From contig JH720297.1 of assembly GCA_000231825.2 (NCBI GenBank), positions 246,857-310,856 on the forward strand: a stretch of DNA of 64,000 bases, given 5' to 3'. The notes beneath the pieces are model-generated. The model did no database searches. It had not been told where the DNA came from and was given only the letters and a program-made list of their open reading frames with translations. A program made the position numbers and the translations under genes. Shown piece by piece: positions 25,258-38,884 of the stretch (position 1 is its first letter; every line of letters starts with the position of its first letter). The DNA comes from Tetrahymena elliotti 4EA (taxonomy: Eukaryota > Ciliophora > Oligohymenophorea > Hymenostomatida > Tetrahymenidae).

Positions 25258-28200
25258 ATGAAACTATAAAATAAATTTAATAATTATATTGGAAAAATCT
25301 ATTAAGTAGATAGGAATAGTTAAAACTTTAAAAATAATGCTCATAAGAAAAAGCCAAGTGAAGATATTTAATATAGCTCACTGACATAAATAGATGAAAA
25401 GATGAATTAAATGAGAAAGGAGTATTAGCTTTCTATAAATTATACGAATAAACTACAAGTTATGAAAAAAAGACAAGCTATAAATTTAAAATTAGATGAT
25501 GTTTCAAAGCTAGCTACTTCTATTTAGGGATTTCTAACGATGTAAAAATCATTTTCTCGTCTTAATTTAAGCAATAAAAGTTGTTAGCAAGATAATAGAA
25601 ATATTATGTCTGAAAGAAACTAAAACTTAGCTATTTAACAAACAAAAAAAGAGATAGAAAATAATTACCATGTAAACTAGCCAAAGTAGAAAAAAAATAA
25701 CTTTTTTTCCAGTAGATCTTTGCTAAAATCTACTAAAAATGAATTAATGAATTGTAATTCATACACAAGTAGAGTTAATGATAGAAGTTCTACTTTGGTT
25801 ACAAGTTCTTTTTTTGTAAGCCCTTAAAACTAAGGATAAAAAAATCAATTTTAACTAAAACCAAGGAGACCAAGCACCTCTATGAATAAGAGTTGCTTAA
25901 AAGAAAATCAAAATTCATTACTAGTCTAGACTAATTCTTAGTAGAATTTGACTAAAATACCAGAGACTTCATAATAATTTTCTGACTATTTAATTAAAAC
26001 ACATCAATAATAAGATTAAATTCTTCAAAACTCTCTTAGCAAGAATAATTATTTGAGTAATTAGAATAGTTCAATTGTTAAGAATAGGTCTGTTAGTTAA
26101 AAAAGTGATAATTCTGATCCAAGTGAATAATCATTAACATAACTCTTTGGAAATGTAAAATAAACCTTTATAGAAAATAATTAATTCATGAATTATTTAT
26201 ATTAAAAAGCAATTAATTTCCTCCTTGTTATAATCCTTAGTTATTAATTAAGTCAATAGAATTTTTGGAATCTAATATAATGTGGATACAGGTATCTCCA
26301 TAAGCTAATAAATCATCAAGTTATTTGAAATTGATACTAAAATGCTTAAAAGTTTCAAAAGGTATTAATTTCAGAAAAAATATAAATCCGTTTCATTTTG
26401 TTAATATGAATGAATTCATTTTATTGTTTCTTAAAAAAAAAAGCTTTAAAGAACGTTAAAACTACTTGATAAAAAAGATGGAGGAAAAAATAGATTATTT
26501 GCTTGAATAGCAAGAAAGAAAATCTTTTGAGAGATAAAGCATCCTTAATGAATAAACATATAAATAAGAATTAAAAGATGAATATAGAAATAGATAAAAC
26601 TAAGATAATTTTTAATGGCTAAAGTTAAAAACTAAGTATTAGGCTTTTAAAAAGAAACTGAAAACAATCATGATTGAGAAAATAAGCTTGGTAGATTTTT
26701 TAAAATTAAATTAAAATATTTTTTATTTTTCATTAATTTATTTTAGTATGAGAATTAAGTTTAAATTATAGAGCAGCTCCAAAAAGAAACATTAAATAAT
26801 TAGAGTCAACTTCTAAACAGTAAAAATGACTAAAATCAGATAGAAAATAGTAAAGCTCATAATAAAGAAAAAATAGACAATTTAAGCAATTTAAATATGG
26901 TTGATGCCAGAACAATTATACATAAACTCAATGCTATTTAAGATTTATCTTACTAAAATGGAGAAAGGAGCCATTAGATGAAATATTTCTCTAACATTAA
27001 AATACTTGCAGATATTTAAAAAGATAAAAAGCTCTGCCTTTAAATTTAATCTTAAGAAAATTAACTCAAACATTTCCTAAATGATGGCTGGGATGATGAA
27101 AAAGAAAAATTATACCAAACATGTAAGACTAATGCTGTATAAAAGTATATTAATACTAACTTTAATACTAGCAATGTAAGCTAATTGATGTTATAGCCCT
27201 TTCTCTAATAAATTTAAAAATCAATACCTTAATAGTTTAACAGAGAAGAGCTAATCGAATAGTAATTTAATATTTTATTTTTAAATGATAATTCAGAGAA
27301 TCTAAATTATATTTTCTATATTTTATAAATAATTTATTTTTGAATAATTAAGGTATCGAAGTGGAGTTAACTTGAAAAAAGAAGAGTATGAATTCATAGC
27401 AAGCACAAGCAAATTATTAAATTTATGTATTGATAAACAATTTACATAAAAGGCAGTAGACCATTTAAGTGGGAACGTAATTGATTATTTAGAGAGAGAT
27501 TTAGCTGAAGACATTATTATGAAGCATGAAATTATAGTTGAAAATTTAAAAAAGTTTAGAAGTGATTATTTTAGAGAAAAAAACACTATTTTACAAAAGA
27601 AATTTAAAGAACAAAAAAGAGAATAAATTGAAAAAGAAGTTAACCAAAAAAGATAAATTGAGTAAAAGAAGTTTTTAAGAATAGTAAAAAACAGATTGAC
27701 AAAGTTAATTGATTAAAATCCTATCAAGTAAGTTTAACTTTATTAGTTATTTTTTGGATATTAATTTATCTTTTCAAATTTATTTTTAATTTTAGATAAG
27801 CATCATATAAGAATTTTTTTATCCTTCTATTTGCTTATAAGCTGAAGTTAAGATTGTAATATGCTAGGGCTAATAAAAGAGTTTTTACCTCTAGATTTAA
27901 TCCAGATGCGATAGAGTAATTAGCAAAACTAAAGGAGAAAGAGCTTATTAAAAAAAAGCAATTAGAATTCATTAAAAAGATTTCTCCCTCTAAAGACTTG
28001 CTAGAAAAAATGAAGATTTAAAATTCTTAAAAGCATAATGTACATCCTCCTTCTATTTTATCATACTTCAGGCCTGTTGATAAAAATTCAGATTAGTGTA
28101 TTATATTTTATTATCAATTTCTTCTTTAAATTTAATTAAATGATAAAGATCAGTTGGAATTAAAGTAACAAGAGAAGCTTTAGTAACAAATTAAGCCCTA

Positions 28201-30149
28201 AATTGATAACTTTAAATTGAAAATGAAAGATGAAAGAGATTAAGATAAGTTTCTTAAGTTTTATTCTGGAGGACCTAGTCATAACCAAAATTTAAATGAT
28301 AAAAAAGTATATTTTTAAATTCATAGAATATTATTGCTTAATTATATTCAAAAATAAATAAAAAGGCACAAAGCAAGTATTTCAATTATGATCTGTATGA
28401 ATAGAATATTGAAAAAATAATTAAGATACAGAAGTTAATTAGAAGAAAGAGAGTCTTTAATGTAATTAAAAATATTAAAGAATAAGAATTTCAGAAGAAA
28501 GTAGAAATGCATGAATAGAAATTGCATGAATTCTTAGGTAGGATAGATATAAAGAAGATGGCTAATTTATGAATTTTAATTTATATTTTTTTTATAAATC
28601 AGGAAAATACTCTGCGTACTAGAGAACTATGAAAATTATCTTTACTTCAATGAAAATTAAAGAATAACAATAAAAGAAAAAAAAAGATGATAAAATAAAT
28701 AAATAGTTCATACTTGATGTATCTATTTAAAAAAGTAGATCTACTTCTTAAACTGACTCAGTAACTTCCCCTAAATCAAAATTTAACATTCAGAATACAA
28801 CACAAAAAGATAAAGAATAGTAGTTAGTAAAACGTTTCTCTCATGCTTTAACAATCTATACAGATGAAACAGATGATATTAAATAAACAACTGCTGAAAC
28901 AGAGGATAATTCTAATTTAGCTAAATAAATTACGAATAAAAAACCAAAATAATTTGTGCCAAAGCCACATACAAATTTAGCTTAAATGAAGTTATAGTTA
29001 TAGAAAAGTAGATAAGACAAAAATAATAAAAAAGATGATAATAACTCAAATGAGACAGCATCAACAAGAAGAAACACACTATTTTCTAAAGAATCTACTC
29101 AAAGTAAGACTATTGCATAATCTCCAAGGTATTTTCAAAAATTAAATAAATTCAATTATTTTAAAAATCTTTAATTCAACAAACAGATAAATAAAAACTT
29201 TTTCAGGTATTGTAAAACAAGACTTTCTTTTAAAGCAATAAAAATTAATTTAAAGTGCAAAATCTAACTTTTTCATTGCTATCAAAAATTGTGGTTTTAT
29301 TTTTTCACCTTCAGATACAATGATTAAAGATGAAGAAGGTAATAGTCCACTTTATTATGCAGTTCAAAACTAAAACGAAGAGTTCGTCAACTGGTTGCTT
29401 AAAAAAGGTGCTTCCCCTAACTAAATATGCTCGCAAGGTAATTTTTGTTTATTACCAAGATTCCTAAATAAATACCCTCATTATTAGATAAACTCAATTA
29501 AATAAACAAAATCATTTTTTTTAAATATTTTTGGAATACAGGGGATAAGAAATTAGAAAATTATATTTTTAATGACAAAATTTTAAGAAAAATTTAATAA
29601 ATGAGATATGTTAAGAAATGTATTTGATTCAACTCTCTTTCATTAAAAATAAATATATCTAATTTATCTCTGCATTTTTAAAAGAAAGGATGTCATAAAT
29701 CAAAATAACAAACTGAATTGATTTAAAATTTATAATTAATTTTTCTTTTTAAAAAAGGAAATACACCTGTTCACATAGCTTTTAACCATTAAAACTTTTA
29801 AGTAAATTAATACATTTTTTTATTCTTGTTCTAAATTTAAAATGTTAAATAGATTATTTAGAGTTTACTTAATTATGGTGCTGACTTAAATAAAGTTAAC
29901 ATTCAAGGTTTTACCCCTATTGCTAATTGCTCTTAAAACTTAATAGATAAGTTAGATTTATCTAAATGCATTATTTATTCTTCTAAATAAAAATTTGAAA
30001 GAAACATAACTAACTTTGACAATTCATAATATTTTTATCATAATCAAAAACCAGAATTCTAAATAGAGCGCCTTTAATTAGATAATTTCTATCCTTTGGA
30101 TTAGTCTGTTAATAGAACAATATTACTAAATTAAATTAAAAGTGAATGA
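25258..30149 (+). CDS. Coiled-coil protein with C-terminal ankyrin repeats
   Basis: ATG 25258 opens a Ser/Asn/Gln-rich first exon of about 300 codons to an intron at 26155. From about 26470 to 29110 the protein is highly charged and helical, e.g. KKFKEQKREQIEKEVNQKR and SYKNFFILLFAYKLKLRLQY, the latter basic/aromatic stretch being IQ- or calmodulin-like. The last exons carry ankyrin repeats: DEEGNSPLYYAVQNQNEEFV plus NWLLKKGASPNQ (about 29325-29440), GNTPVHIAFNHQN (29756), and LLNYGADLNKVNIQGFTPIA (about 29870-29930). Stop TGA 30147-30149. About ten introns of mostly 50-110 nt were inferred. The join around 26155-26450 is not resolved: two frames compete there. The ankyrin units suggest a protein-binding role; cytoskeletal or ciliary placement would be inference. 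About 1,300 aa. It converges with the minus-strand gene ending at 30657. Confidence 0.75.
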
Positions 30150-30656
30150 ATTTAATTGTTTATTCAATAAATGTTACTTTCTTTTATTTATGTGTTTTAT
30201 AATAAAAATTTATTCTTTTAAAAGTAAATTTAATCACTAATTTTACAAAACTTATTTTTATCAAATTAAAATCAAAAATAGAAATTCAAAGATAAAGAAA
30301 AAACATTTTGAAATATTTATTTACAAATAATTTTATATCTAAAACCTTTAAGATTAAGATAATTAAATATAAGGAAAATATTATTTAAACTAATAATTCT
30401 TGATAAGGTTTAAACAAAACAACTTTTTAGTTTTTTAAATGGCAAAACCTCACTCGTTTTCTCTGATTTCTGAGGTCCGAGTTTAAAAGGAATAAGGTAA
30501 TTAATTAAAATAAAATAAATTATTTGTTGATTTTTATTTATTTATTTTTAAATTTAAAATTTAGTTTACAAATACATAAAAATAAATATTACATTTTTAA
30601 AATTTTTATAGTATTATTTATTTATATATAATTTTAATATATTTTATAATTTTTTT
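30150..30656. other. 3'-3' intergenic region between convergent genes
   Basis: Both flanking genes end here (stops at 30149 and 30657). The sequence is AT-rich except for a GC island at 30447-30482, listed separately. Confidence 0.6.
30447..30482. other. GC-rich island with interleaved complementary blocks (possible pseudoknot)
   Basis: ACCTC (30447-30451) pairs with GAGGT (30472-30476), and the adjacent ACTCG (30452-30456) pairs with CGAGT (30478-30482). The order a-b-a'-b' is that of an H-type pseudoknot. The GC content is far above the surroundings. It could be part of a 3' UTR or a small RNA; no family was recognised. Confidence 0.35.
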
Positions 30657-33170
30657 TCATATAATTAAAGTAGAAGTAAATTAATGATCTAAGTTGTTTA
30701 GATATCCAATTAACACAATAATGATGTTATGGATTAAATATTCTAAACACTTAGAATCAATAGGAACCTAATAGAATATAGGTTGATTCATCATTAGGTT
30801 GTATAGGTTTAAGACCACTGTTTAGTAATTGGTCTTATCTATACAACCATCATAAAAGGAGGTTCTTTAGTTGTAAAATGTTTCTATCAGCAAAGCTGCA
30901 TAGAACAAAATATTTTAGCAAGGCTGCTAATATTTTTAAAGCAGGACAGGAATGACTTTAGCTGATAAAGCTAAGATTTTTCTTGAGTTTTAAAGCTTTT
31001 TTAAAGTTATTTCTATAACTTTTTCATTTTCTTGTTCTACAAGCTGCTTCTGCTTGTTTAGCTTTTCTTGATCATCCAGATCAGCACTGAGAAAGCTCTA
31101 TTCTACTTCATAAGGTATGCTTTCTATAAAACTTATGAAGCTGTAGAGTAAAGACATAGAGTAAAATCCGAAGTGCTTTTATATCTATAAGCGGTTTCTT
31201 AGCTTTTCCTATTTTTAAGTGATGATTATGTACTAGCTGTTAAGATGATCTATTAGTTCTAAAGCAATAGGAAACTTACGGAAAGGGTAATCATCCGTTT
31301 CTTCACACTAGTCTTATTTGGTATCTGATTTTTTGCTGCTTTCAAAAATAGGTTTCTCTGAGCTAAATAAATTTCTTGTTAGTTAATCTTTTTTTCGATT
31401 GTATATAATCTAATTTGGAGGTTTGTTTTATAAGTTAATTTTTGGAGTTAACTTCATAATTTCATCAAAAATTTTTTTCTCAGTAGATTCTCCTGTAAAG
31501 TTTTATTCTGAAGCTGGTTAGTTCTCTTAAATTATAAAATTATTTAGCTATTAAATTGGTTTTGAGAAACTAGATGTTTAAGAATATTGTTAAAGTTATT
31601 GATTGTTGAAGTCTGAGCTATTTTGATAATTAGCAGCTAACTGTAATTCATTAGAACTGAGCTTTTGAATTGAATGTCTAGAATCTAAAATAATATTTTC
31701 TCCTGGTTGTAAAGCTTAAAAAGATCCAAATTAATTTCTAAAACTTTATTAGTAGTTATTTGAGATATGAATATTAGATTCATTCAAGTTGTTTTATTAT
31801 AAATTCTGTTAATTTGATTAAAGATATTTGGAATCTTGGCTGATATTTTTCTCAAGTCTAGCTTAATAATAACCATTTACAAAGTTGTACAATTAAGGTA
31901 CAGAGGAATTGCTGAATTAATTTTTAAGTTTAGATTTAAATTCTTCTTCTAAATCAATAATGCCAAAGTAAATATAGTCATCTTAGTTGTAATCTTTTAA
32001 AAGTTCTAAGCCTTATTTCTCAAACATTTCGCTTTAATATTTTTACAACTCTTCAGTTTCTTATTTTACATATTATTTATTTTATGCATAATTTTCTATT
32101 TAATGTTAATTATTTTTTTCTTAAATTATTGCATTTTCTTCTTCAAAGCGGTCAAAGCTTTCTGCATTAAAATTATCTTAGATTTCAAACTATTAATGAG
32201 ATTAATTATTGAATTACTCATCCATTAAGTTATTATTTGTTAATTCTGATTTTAAGTAACCTTAATTGTTGATATCATATTGATTGTTGTTATTGTAATT
32301 TTTTACCAAGCAACCCTCTTTAAAATGTTGATCTTATTAAGTAAAATGGTGAATTGTTTGAATTTTTTAGACTTCTTGATAGTCAAAATACTAAGGATTT
32401 ATTTAATTTTGATTATAACTTTAGGGATGACTATAGTGTACCTACATCTAGTTTTCTTGATTATTTGCATAATAGTTATTCGGATGCAATTCATCAAGGA
32501 TACTTTAACTTTAGATATTAGACTAATTATTCATAAAGTTATTATATTAATTTGAAGGATAAAATCCTGAGTCATTTTCGAATAGAGTTTCTTCTAACAT
32601 ATTTTCAACTTCTTGTACAATGTTATGTGTTCCGTGATTGTTATTTGGAATTATTTAGTTATTTTCATTTAGATTTTAGGAATTGAGAACATTTGTTTCT
32701 TGTCTCATCATAGCTAATTTCTAATTAGCTTCTCTTTGCAAAGCTTAGAACGAGTCATCTTATAAATTTTAAAGATTAGTAGAAGAACCCGTATTTGATC
32801 TATGTTTTTCACTTGCAAATATGCTGTTGATAAAATCTTCATTTGTGTTATGATCATGAGAGTTTTCTTAATCCATTTAGTTGAATTAATTCTACACATT
32901 AGAAGGCTCCTCAATCATTTATATATTGGTATTATCTTTATCTTATTATTCAATATCAATATTAAAGATTGGATTAACTTCTTCAAAATCAGATTCATCA
33001 TTTTAGGAGTATTTAGACAAGTTCAAATAAGATACAACTTAGTGTTCCAATATATCTAAGGGATTAATAAGAGGACTATTATTATAATCAAAATAAGGAG
33101 AGCCAAATAAATTATTAGAGCTTGATTCTTAGTAATAAGTTTAGTTAGAGTTTAGATATTGAGTTGACAT
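30657..33170 (-). CDS. Gln/Asn-rich protein with conserved-looking C-terminal domain, 837 aa
   Basis: A single uninterrupted frame runs from ATG 33170-33168 (MSTQYLNSNQTYYQESSSNN) to TGA 30659-30657, 838 codons. Residues 1 to about 620 are low-complexity and rich in Asn, Gln, Ser, Asp and Glu, as expected of a disordered region; most Gln are TAA/TAG. From about residue 625 the composition changes to a folded, helical domain (DDYPFRKFPIALELIDHLNS, HFGFYSMSLLYSFISFIESI, LSAKVIPVLLQKYQQPCQNI). This ends in a hydrophobic stretch (CLEYLIHNIIIVLIGYLNNL) too interrupted for a sure membrane span. I do not recognise the domain. No introns. The gene is divergent from the RING/TRAF gene at 34516; the 1.3-kb spacer holds an imperfect inverted repeat 130 bp upstream of this start. 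Confidence 0.85.
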
Positions 33171-34515
33171 TGTATCTTTTTTTTATTTTCAGACTGTATT
33201 TATTTTTTTTAATTAAAAATGTTTATGAAGAGTTAAAATATCAAGTAGCTTTTAAATTCATTTTAGGATATATTATTTGTTGTAAATCAGATAATTATTA
33301 GTGGGAAAAACATTTTGCTTTATTAATCCTAACTAATGTTTTTTCCCCACAAAAAACACTTTAATCTTCGAATCGAAAAAATGTAGATACCATTAAGCTT
33401 TAAATTAAGCATGCTATATATAAAAATGTTGTTTCTGACAGGATAGTCTCTTTTAAATTAAAATTAAATCTTTTGTCAATTATAATTTTAATACCTATTC
33501 ATTCATGCTCTTCATTTCAACCAATTATTCCTCATATTTAAAAAAAGAAGATATTTTATGTAAATTCTTAAAATTTATGTTTTATAAATAAATTTTTTTC
33601 CAAGACGACTTAAAAAGTTAAAAAAACCGAAAAACTGAATTCTTTTATTTTTTTTTTTGCAAAAACAAACTATCAGAATCAAAAAATAATCTGTTTCATG
33701 AAAATAAATTATGTATTGCAATGAAACATTATTAAAAAAAAATTTGCTTGTTAACATCATCAGTGATGAAAAAAGTGTTTTAATACACAAAATAAAATAA
33801 TAACCCCTTTTTAAATTTTCATCAACTCAAGAAAGAGATGAAGAGATTATCTAAAATTTATTTTCATTTTTTTCTATAAATGAATTAATTAATTAAAATG
33901 GGGAAAAAAACTTATGCTCTATTTATTTACAAGAAAAAATTATCAGATATTAAAGATCAAGTTTTTTGATAAATAAAAATATCAATATTTTTGATAATAC
34001 AAACCATCAAAAATGTGAAATAACTAATCAGAATCTGATGATTTTCACTATCATAAAAAAAAATAGAAAGATTTAAAAAAAGTCTACCCCATCGTCATAA
34101 AAAAATTGTAATTAATTATATTGACAAATTATTACTTTGAAATAAAAATACATACATATTTAATTCTATTTGCTTAATATAAAATTTCACCTATTATTTG
34201 ACATATTTCCTTTTAAATTAAAGAACTTCAAAAATCTTTTCTATTTTTCAATTGTGCTTTTACTCTAAAAAAACATTAATTTTCTTTCTAATTTATATGA
34301 ATGTAATTTTATCAATTGAAATTGTGTGGTATTTGGAAAAGGTTTTACTAAATAGCCTCAAAATTTTTAATAACCATGAGTTATTAACTATAAAATAATA
34401 GAATAAAAAAGTTACTTCGATAAATAACCAATTCCACAAATTTTATTCAAAATTTTTATTTATCCAAAATTAAGATATTAAGATATTCATTCTTTTGTAC
34501 CAAGGTTTTCTAAAT
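33171..34515. other. Divergent intergenic region
   Basis: AT-rich spacer with the promoters of the Gln/Asn-rich gene (minus) and the RING/TRAF gene (plus). Apart from the inverted repeat at 33301-33350 I see no coding frame or RNA. Confidence 0.55.
33301..33350. promoter_or_regulatory. Imperfect inverted repeat upstream of the Gln/Asn-rich gene
   Basis: GTGGGAAAAACATT (33301-33314) is complementary to AATGTTTTTTCCCCAC (33335-33350), apart from one extra T and one extra C, around a 20-nt loop. G/C runs at both ends make it stand out in this AT-rich spacer. Possible regulatory site or hairpin; role unknown. Confidence 0.45.
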
Positions 34516-36378
34516 ATGAGTTAATAATAGAAATAAAATAATGATATTCAAAAGGATTTAGCAGAAGCCAAATAAGTGCTTTAGCATAAGATTGATATGG
34601 CTTATGTTAAAAGTTCAGGAAGTATTTAAAAGGAAAATGCATAATGCAAAATTTGCAAATTTTTAGTTCGTTAATAAATATTGGAGTGTCCAAAATGCAA
34701 ATAATATGGTTGTGCAGTTTGTGTATAATCAAAGCTAAATGAAAATCTTATTTAAAAAATAAATAAATGTCCTTTTGATAATGAATGTACTCAAAGTGAG
34801 GAATATAAAAAAGTTAATAATTCCTAGCTTGAAACACTCCTTTCTTCTATTAAAATAACTTGTCCTGGTACATAATTAAAAGGCTAGGAGAAATGCACAG
34901 AAGTAGAAAGCCTGAGTTATGCAAATTGTGAAGCACACTTTGCTAAATGCCTCTACATTTTTCGACCTTGCAAAATTTGTGGAAATGAAATTCCTAAAAA
35001 GTTTATGCCATAGCATTTGAGTAGTGAATGCTAACAGAGTTTAGTGAATTGCGATGGCTGCTATTAAAAAATATTAAGAAAGGAATATGAAAATCATTTG
35101 GTATAATGCCCTGGAAAAATTTAAGTGGTGTGCAAAGGTTGTAGATAAAGTTTTGCTAAAACATAAATTGATAAACATGAATAAAATTGTGATGAAATTA
35201 CAAATGTTTGTTAGAAGTGTTTGCTTCCTATTGCTAAAAAAGATGAAGAAGCACATAATCCTTCTACTTGTTTAATTCTTAAAAACTTTTAATTATTCAA
35301 ATAAGAGATTCTTTAATAAGTCTAGAAATAACAATCAAAAGGAGATAGTTAAAATCAAAAAAATAATTAAGGAGGTAGTGGTAGGGTTCCAATAGTTAGA
35401 CAAAATACATAGTAAAACCCGGATCAAATATTAAGCGCAAATCAATTAGATGATTAAAATAAAGAAGAGTTAAAATCCATTTTAAATGAAGTAGAAAAAA
35501 CTTCACATAGCTAATAAGCTATCTGCTCATAGATGCAATCTTTAAGAGAAGAGGTATTAGCTGAAATAAAACAATTAAACTAATTTCATTACAAATAAAT
35601 AGAAAGTATTAAATAACAATAACAAAATGACTAAGAATTGTTTCGAAAAAATTTTGAAGTAGACATGCATTTTTTAAGAGATGAGATGTCATAAATTCAC
35701 AATTAAATCAATTCTAAGACCAAGACAAACCCTTCAATGCTATTATAATAAGATCTTGTCTACTACAATAATTTTTAGAAATAGCCTTCAATTAATTTGA
35801 ATGATAGCTAAACTTTTCTTAATAACGAATTTGGTTCTGTTTATTAGTCTTCAAAAAACCTTAGTGGAAATACCCCTAGATCTTCTAAATATAATACCTC
35901 ATCCTACCTAAATCCTTTTATTGTAAAAAACCACCTTCCTTCATAAGCAAGTTATAACTAAAATTCACTTTAAGACAATCCTCTTTCACTAAGTCACAGA
36001 TATCCCCATAAAGAGAATCTTTTGTAAAATAGAAGAAACAGCAAGACGTATAGTTAATCTTAAAAGAAAAATGATTTAGATTAAGAGTAATTTTCCAACT
36101 CCCTTGACCAAAATCTCAAATTAAATACTCAAAGAGGATTTTCATAAAAGTTAGACATTTCTTTCATTTTCATTATAAAAATAATTTATGTAAAAATAAT
36201 AAATAGCAGAGACAACAAAGAAGAAGGATATCGACTTCCAACAAAACCTGAAAAAAGAATTTAAATTCTAGACTAAAATGATAATCTTCCATCTATAAAC
36301 CTATCTCAGAGAACTCCAACACAATTGAAAAGAAAAAAATCTTTTGTCAAAACCTAGTTGGCAGTAAATTACCATTGA
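34516..36378 (+). CDS. RING/TRAF-type zinc-finger protein, 620 aa
   Basis: A single frame of 621 codons runs from ATG 34516 (MSQQQKQNNDIQKDLAEAKQ) to TGA 36376-36378. Residues about 44-90 hold a RING-like Cys set: CKICKFL, then CPKCKQYGCAVC, then a CPFD box; several Gln flank it. Residues about 120-255 hold TRAF-type zinc fingers with the expected Cys/His spacing (CEAHFAKC, CKICGNEIP, HLSSEC, CDGCYQK, HLVQCP, CKGCRQSF, HEQNC, CQKC). A coiled-coil-like segment follows (SQMQSLREEVLAEIKQL), then a Ser/Asn-rich tail. This order (RING, TRAF fingers, coiled coil) is that of TRAF-like E3 ligases, but there is no TRAF/MATH domain. Ubiquitin ligase activity is inference; the RING His position is not obvious. 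Ciliates have many such genes. Confidence 0.82.
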
Positions 36379-38884
36379 ATTTTTATAAGAATAAATGTAA
36401 TGCTTTATTATAGAATATCAGCATGGATTCTAAGGCATTTGAAGAGTTAGAAGTAGATTTTATTAAATTATATTTATTTTGGTTAAATTATATTTATTAA
36501 TAGAAAATAAAGTAAACAGCAGTAAATGAAGCTAATTTAAGATGTTCAGTAATCTTTTGTTTTAAGCAAAATCTAAATTGACAATTTTTTCTCCAGAAAA
36601 AAGGCATCGTAATAAGAGAAAAATTTTTATTGATTAATAACCTCTTTTTGTTAATAACAACAATAGTGGAACAATGTAAATTAGAAATTTTTTGGATATT
36701 TTATGATAAATATTTGTTAAACGAAATAAGTGGGATAATGTAAATTAATCAATCATTTTAAACTTAAACATTAATTGACGTGATTAAAATAGTTGGTAAC
36801 ATATATTTATAAAATTAAGAATATGATTAAATTATTATCAAATTATTAAAAATATTAGGAAGTAAAATTGATTTTAGAATATTGTAATGAAATAAATTAT
36901 CTTTTGAATGGAAAAGAAAGTAAGTAACTTTTTTCAACCAAAAAATATTTAAAAAATTTTTTTAACTAAAAATAAAGTGTGCAGTAAGTTAAGTTTATCA
37001 GTTTAATTTCAATTTATCATGCAATAAAAACTCATGAAATAGGGAGTAAATTATTTTAAGCTAAATAGTTAATTATTTTTCATCATTTATTTATTAAAAA
37101 GGGAGTAAATTTAAAATCTTTAAAGAATTTATCATAATTTTTACTAAATATTCTATCTAAAAATAAAGCATGTAAATAAATTAAAATATTCTCTTCTTTT
37201 TAAATATAATTTCATTGTTAATCAAATAAAAAAGGAAGATGAGGTAAATTTAAAGAAAACAAATTTTAAATGATAAATAATAATAAAATAAAAGTACGGA
37301 AAGGTAGTTTTCTATTTAATTCATTATTTCAGAGACATATTTTATATCTTTTAAAATAATATAAAACATCATAGAAAGTAAATAAATAAATTGATTAAAC
37401 AAACATACAGTCTTTAAACATAATTTTCCATAAATAGTTTGTAAAGTTTATTTATTTAGCAATTTAATTGTACATAAAATATTCACTTTAAAAGCACCCT
37501 GTAATCATTTTTTTTAAAAAAAAAATTCAATTAAATTTATTTTTATTAACAGACGGTAATATTGATTTGAAGACATTACTAATTTGTTTATTTACTGTTT
37601 TATCAAAAGTTTGGAGTAATTCAATTTATTACTATTTTTTCAAAAAATCAAATTTATTATTTAATAAAATTAGGAAGGAGTAATTAATTTATTTAAATTA
37701 AAAATATTTTAAATTTTGGATTTGCTCATAAAATAGAATGTAATTTATTAGTTTTATCACAAACTGAAGTTTATTTTTATTCTTTAAAAAAATAGTGTTT
37801 TAGTTGTTATGAAACCATGATAAAGTATAGGAAGATATTAAGGGAGCAATCATAAAATAAATAAATTCATGTAACTCTTTTACTTTTTTTTGATAGCAAT
37901 AGATAGTTTTTAGAATCTAATTTAACATACTATTTCTAATATCTAATTGTTTAATTTTGTTTTAAAATAGAAGGTTTTTTTTTTTTTGAATTTTTATCAT
38001 AAAGGATTTTTCTCTAAAATTTAAAAAAATACAAAAATAATTTTATTAAATAATTTTATTTTACATTAAATTAAAATTTTAATTTTTTTTATTCAATTAT
38101 TTATCTACACAATAATCTACTAAAGGGATAAATGATTTTTTAAAATTGATTTAAGTATATTTTTATTTCTTTTTTTTGTAAGATTTGAAGTAATTGTTTT
38201 TAGTAGTTTGTTTTTTATAAAGATAAATGAATTTTATATTTTCGATTATAAATTATCGTTTTTTGAGAGAAAATAATATATAAATTAATATAGACTGAAT
38301 TAACAGATTCATGAGGATTCAAGTCACTACGTGAATGGTGGGTTTTACAAAAATAATCTCAAATAATTCTGTGAAAAATAGCTTTTATTAAAGGTAAATT
38401 GATTCTATTTCTTTTAGTTTATTTTAAAAATTATTATTTAAAAGTTATATGTTAACAAGTAATTTAATAAAAAATCTAGTTAATATTTTAATAAATTTTA
38501 TTTAGTATTTTATGTATTTTATGTAATAAGTATATATTCTAAGAATCTTTTTTTTAACTTTACTAAATATTTTTATTTTCTGTTTTAGTCTAATATTGAT
38601 ATGACTAATTTTTGGATTGAATATATTATTAAGAATTGATTGTAGGAGTACATAAATGTTAACAAACCAATTATTATAATCAGATGATTTATTTTTATGG
38701 AAGTTTGCTATATCTACTTAATGAATTAGTAAAGAGTTAAAAATAAATCTAAATAGACTTATAAATTAAATAGAATAATAAATGCTGGTTGATTGATTGA
38801 TAATTTATTTAATTAAATATCTAAAATATCTTATTGATTAATTAATCTGTTTGTTTCTCTTTTCTAATATATATTAGTTTCAAA
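36379..38884. other. 2.5-kb intergenic region
   Basis: Low-complexity AT sequence without coding frames longer than chance. The only notable patch is a less AT-rich island at 38303-38347. The promoter of the leucine-rich-repeat gene lies at the right end. Confidence 0.5.
38303..38347. other. Isolated higher-GC island, possible small RNA
   Basis: ACAGA at 38303 and TCTGT about 75 nt downstream could form a short terminal stem around ATGAGGA (38311), one base off a C box, but no convincing D box is seen. The patch is unlike its flanks and lies in a gene-free spacer. Family not recognised. Confidence 0.2.

Noticed and set aside
32280..33059. Plus-strand frames that look like hydrophobic membrane proteins
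   Set aside because: They are antisense to the 837-aa Gln/Asn-rich gene, which is a single unbroken table-6 frame.
35074..35275. Two overlapping frames on opposite strands, 60 and 62 codons
   Set aside because: Both lie inside the zinc-finger region of the RING/TRAF gene in wrong frames; the sense frame has the correctly spaced Cys/His residues.
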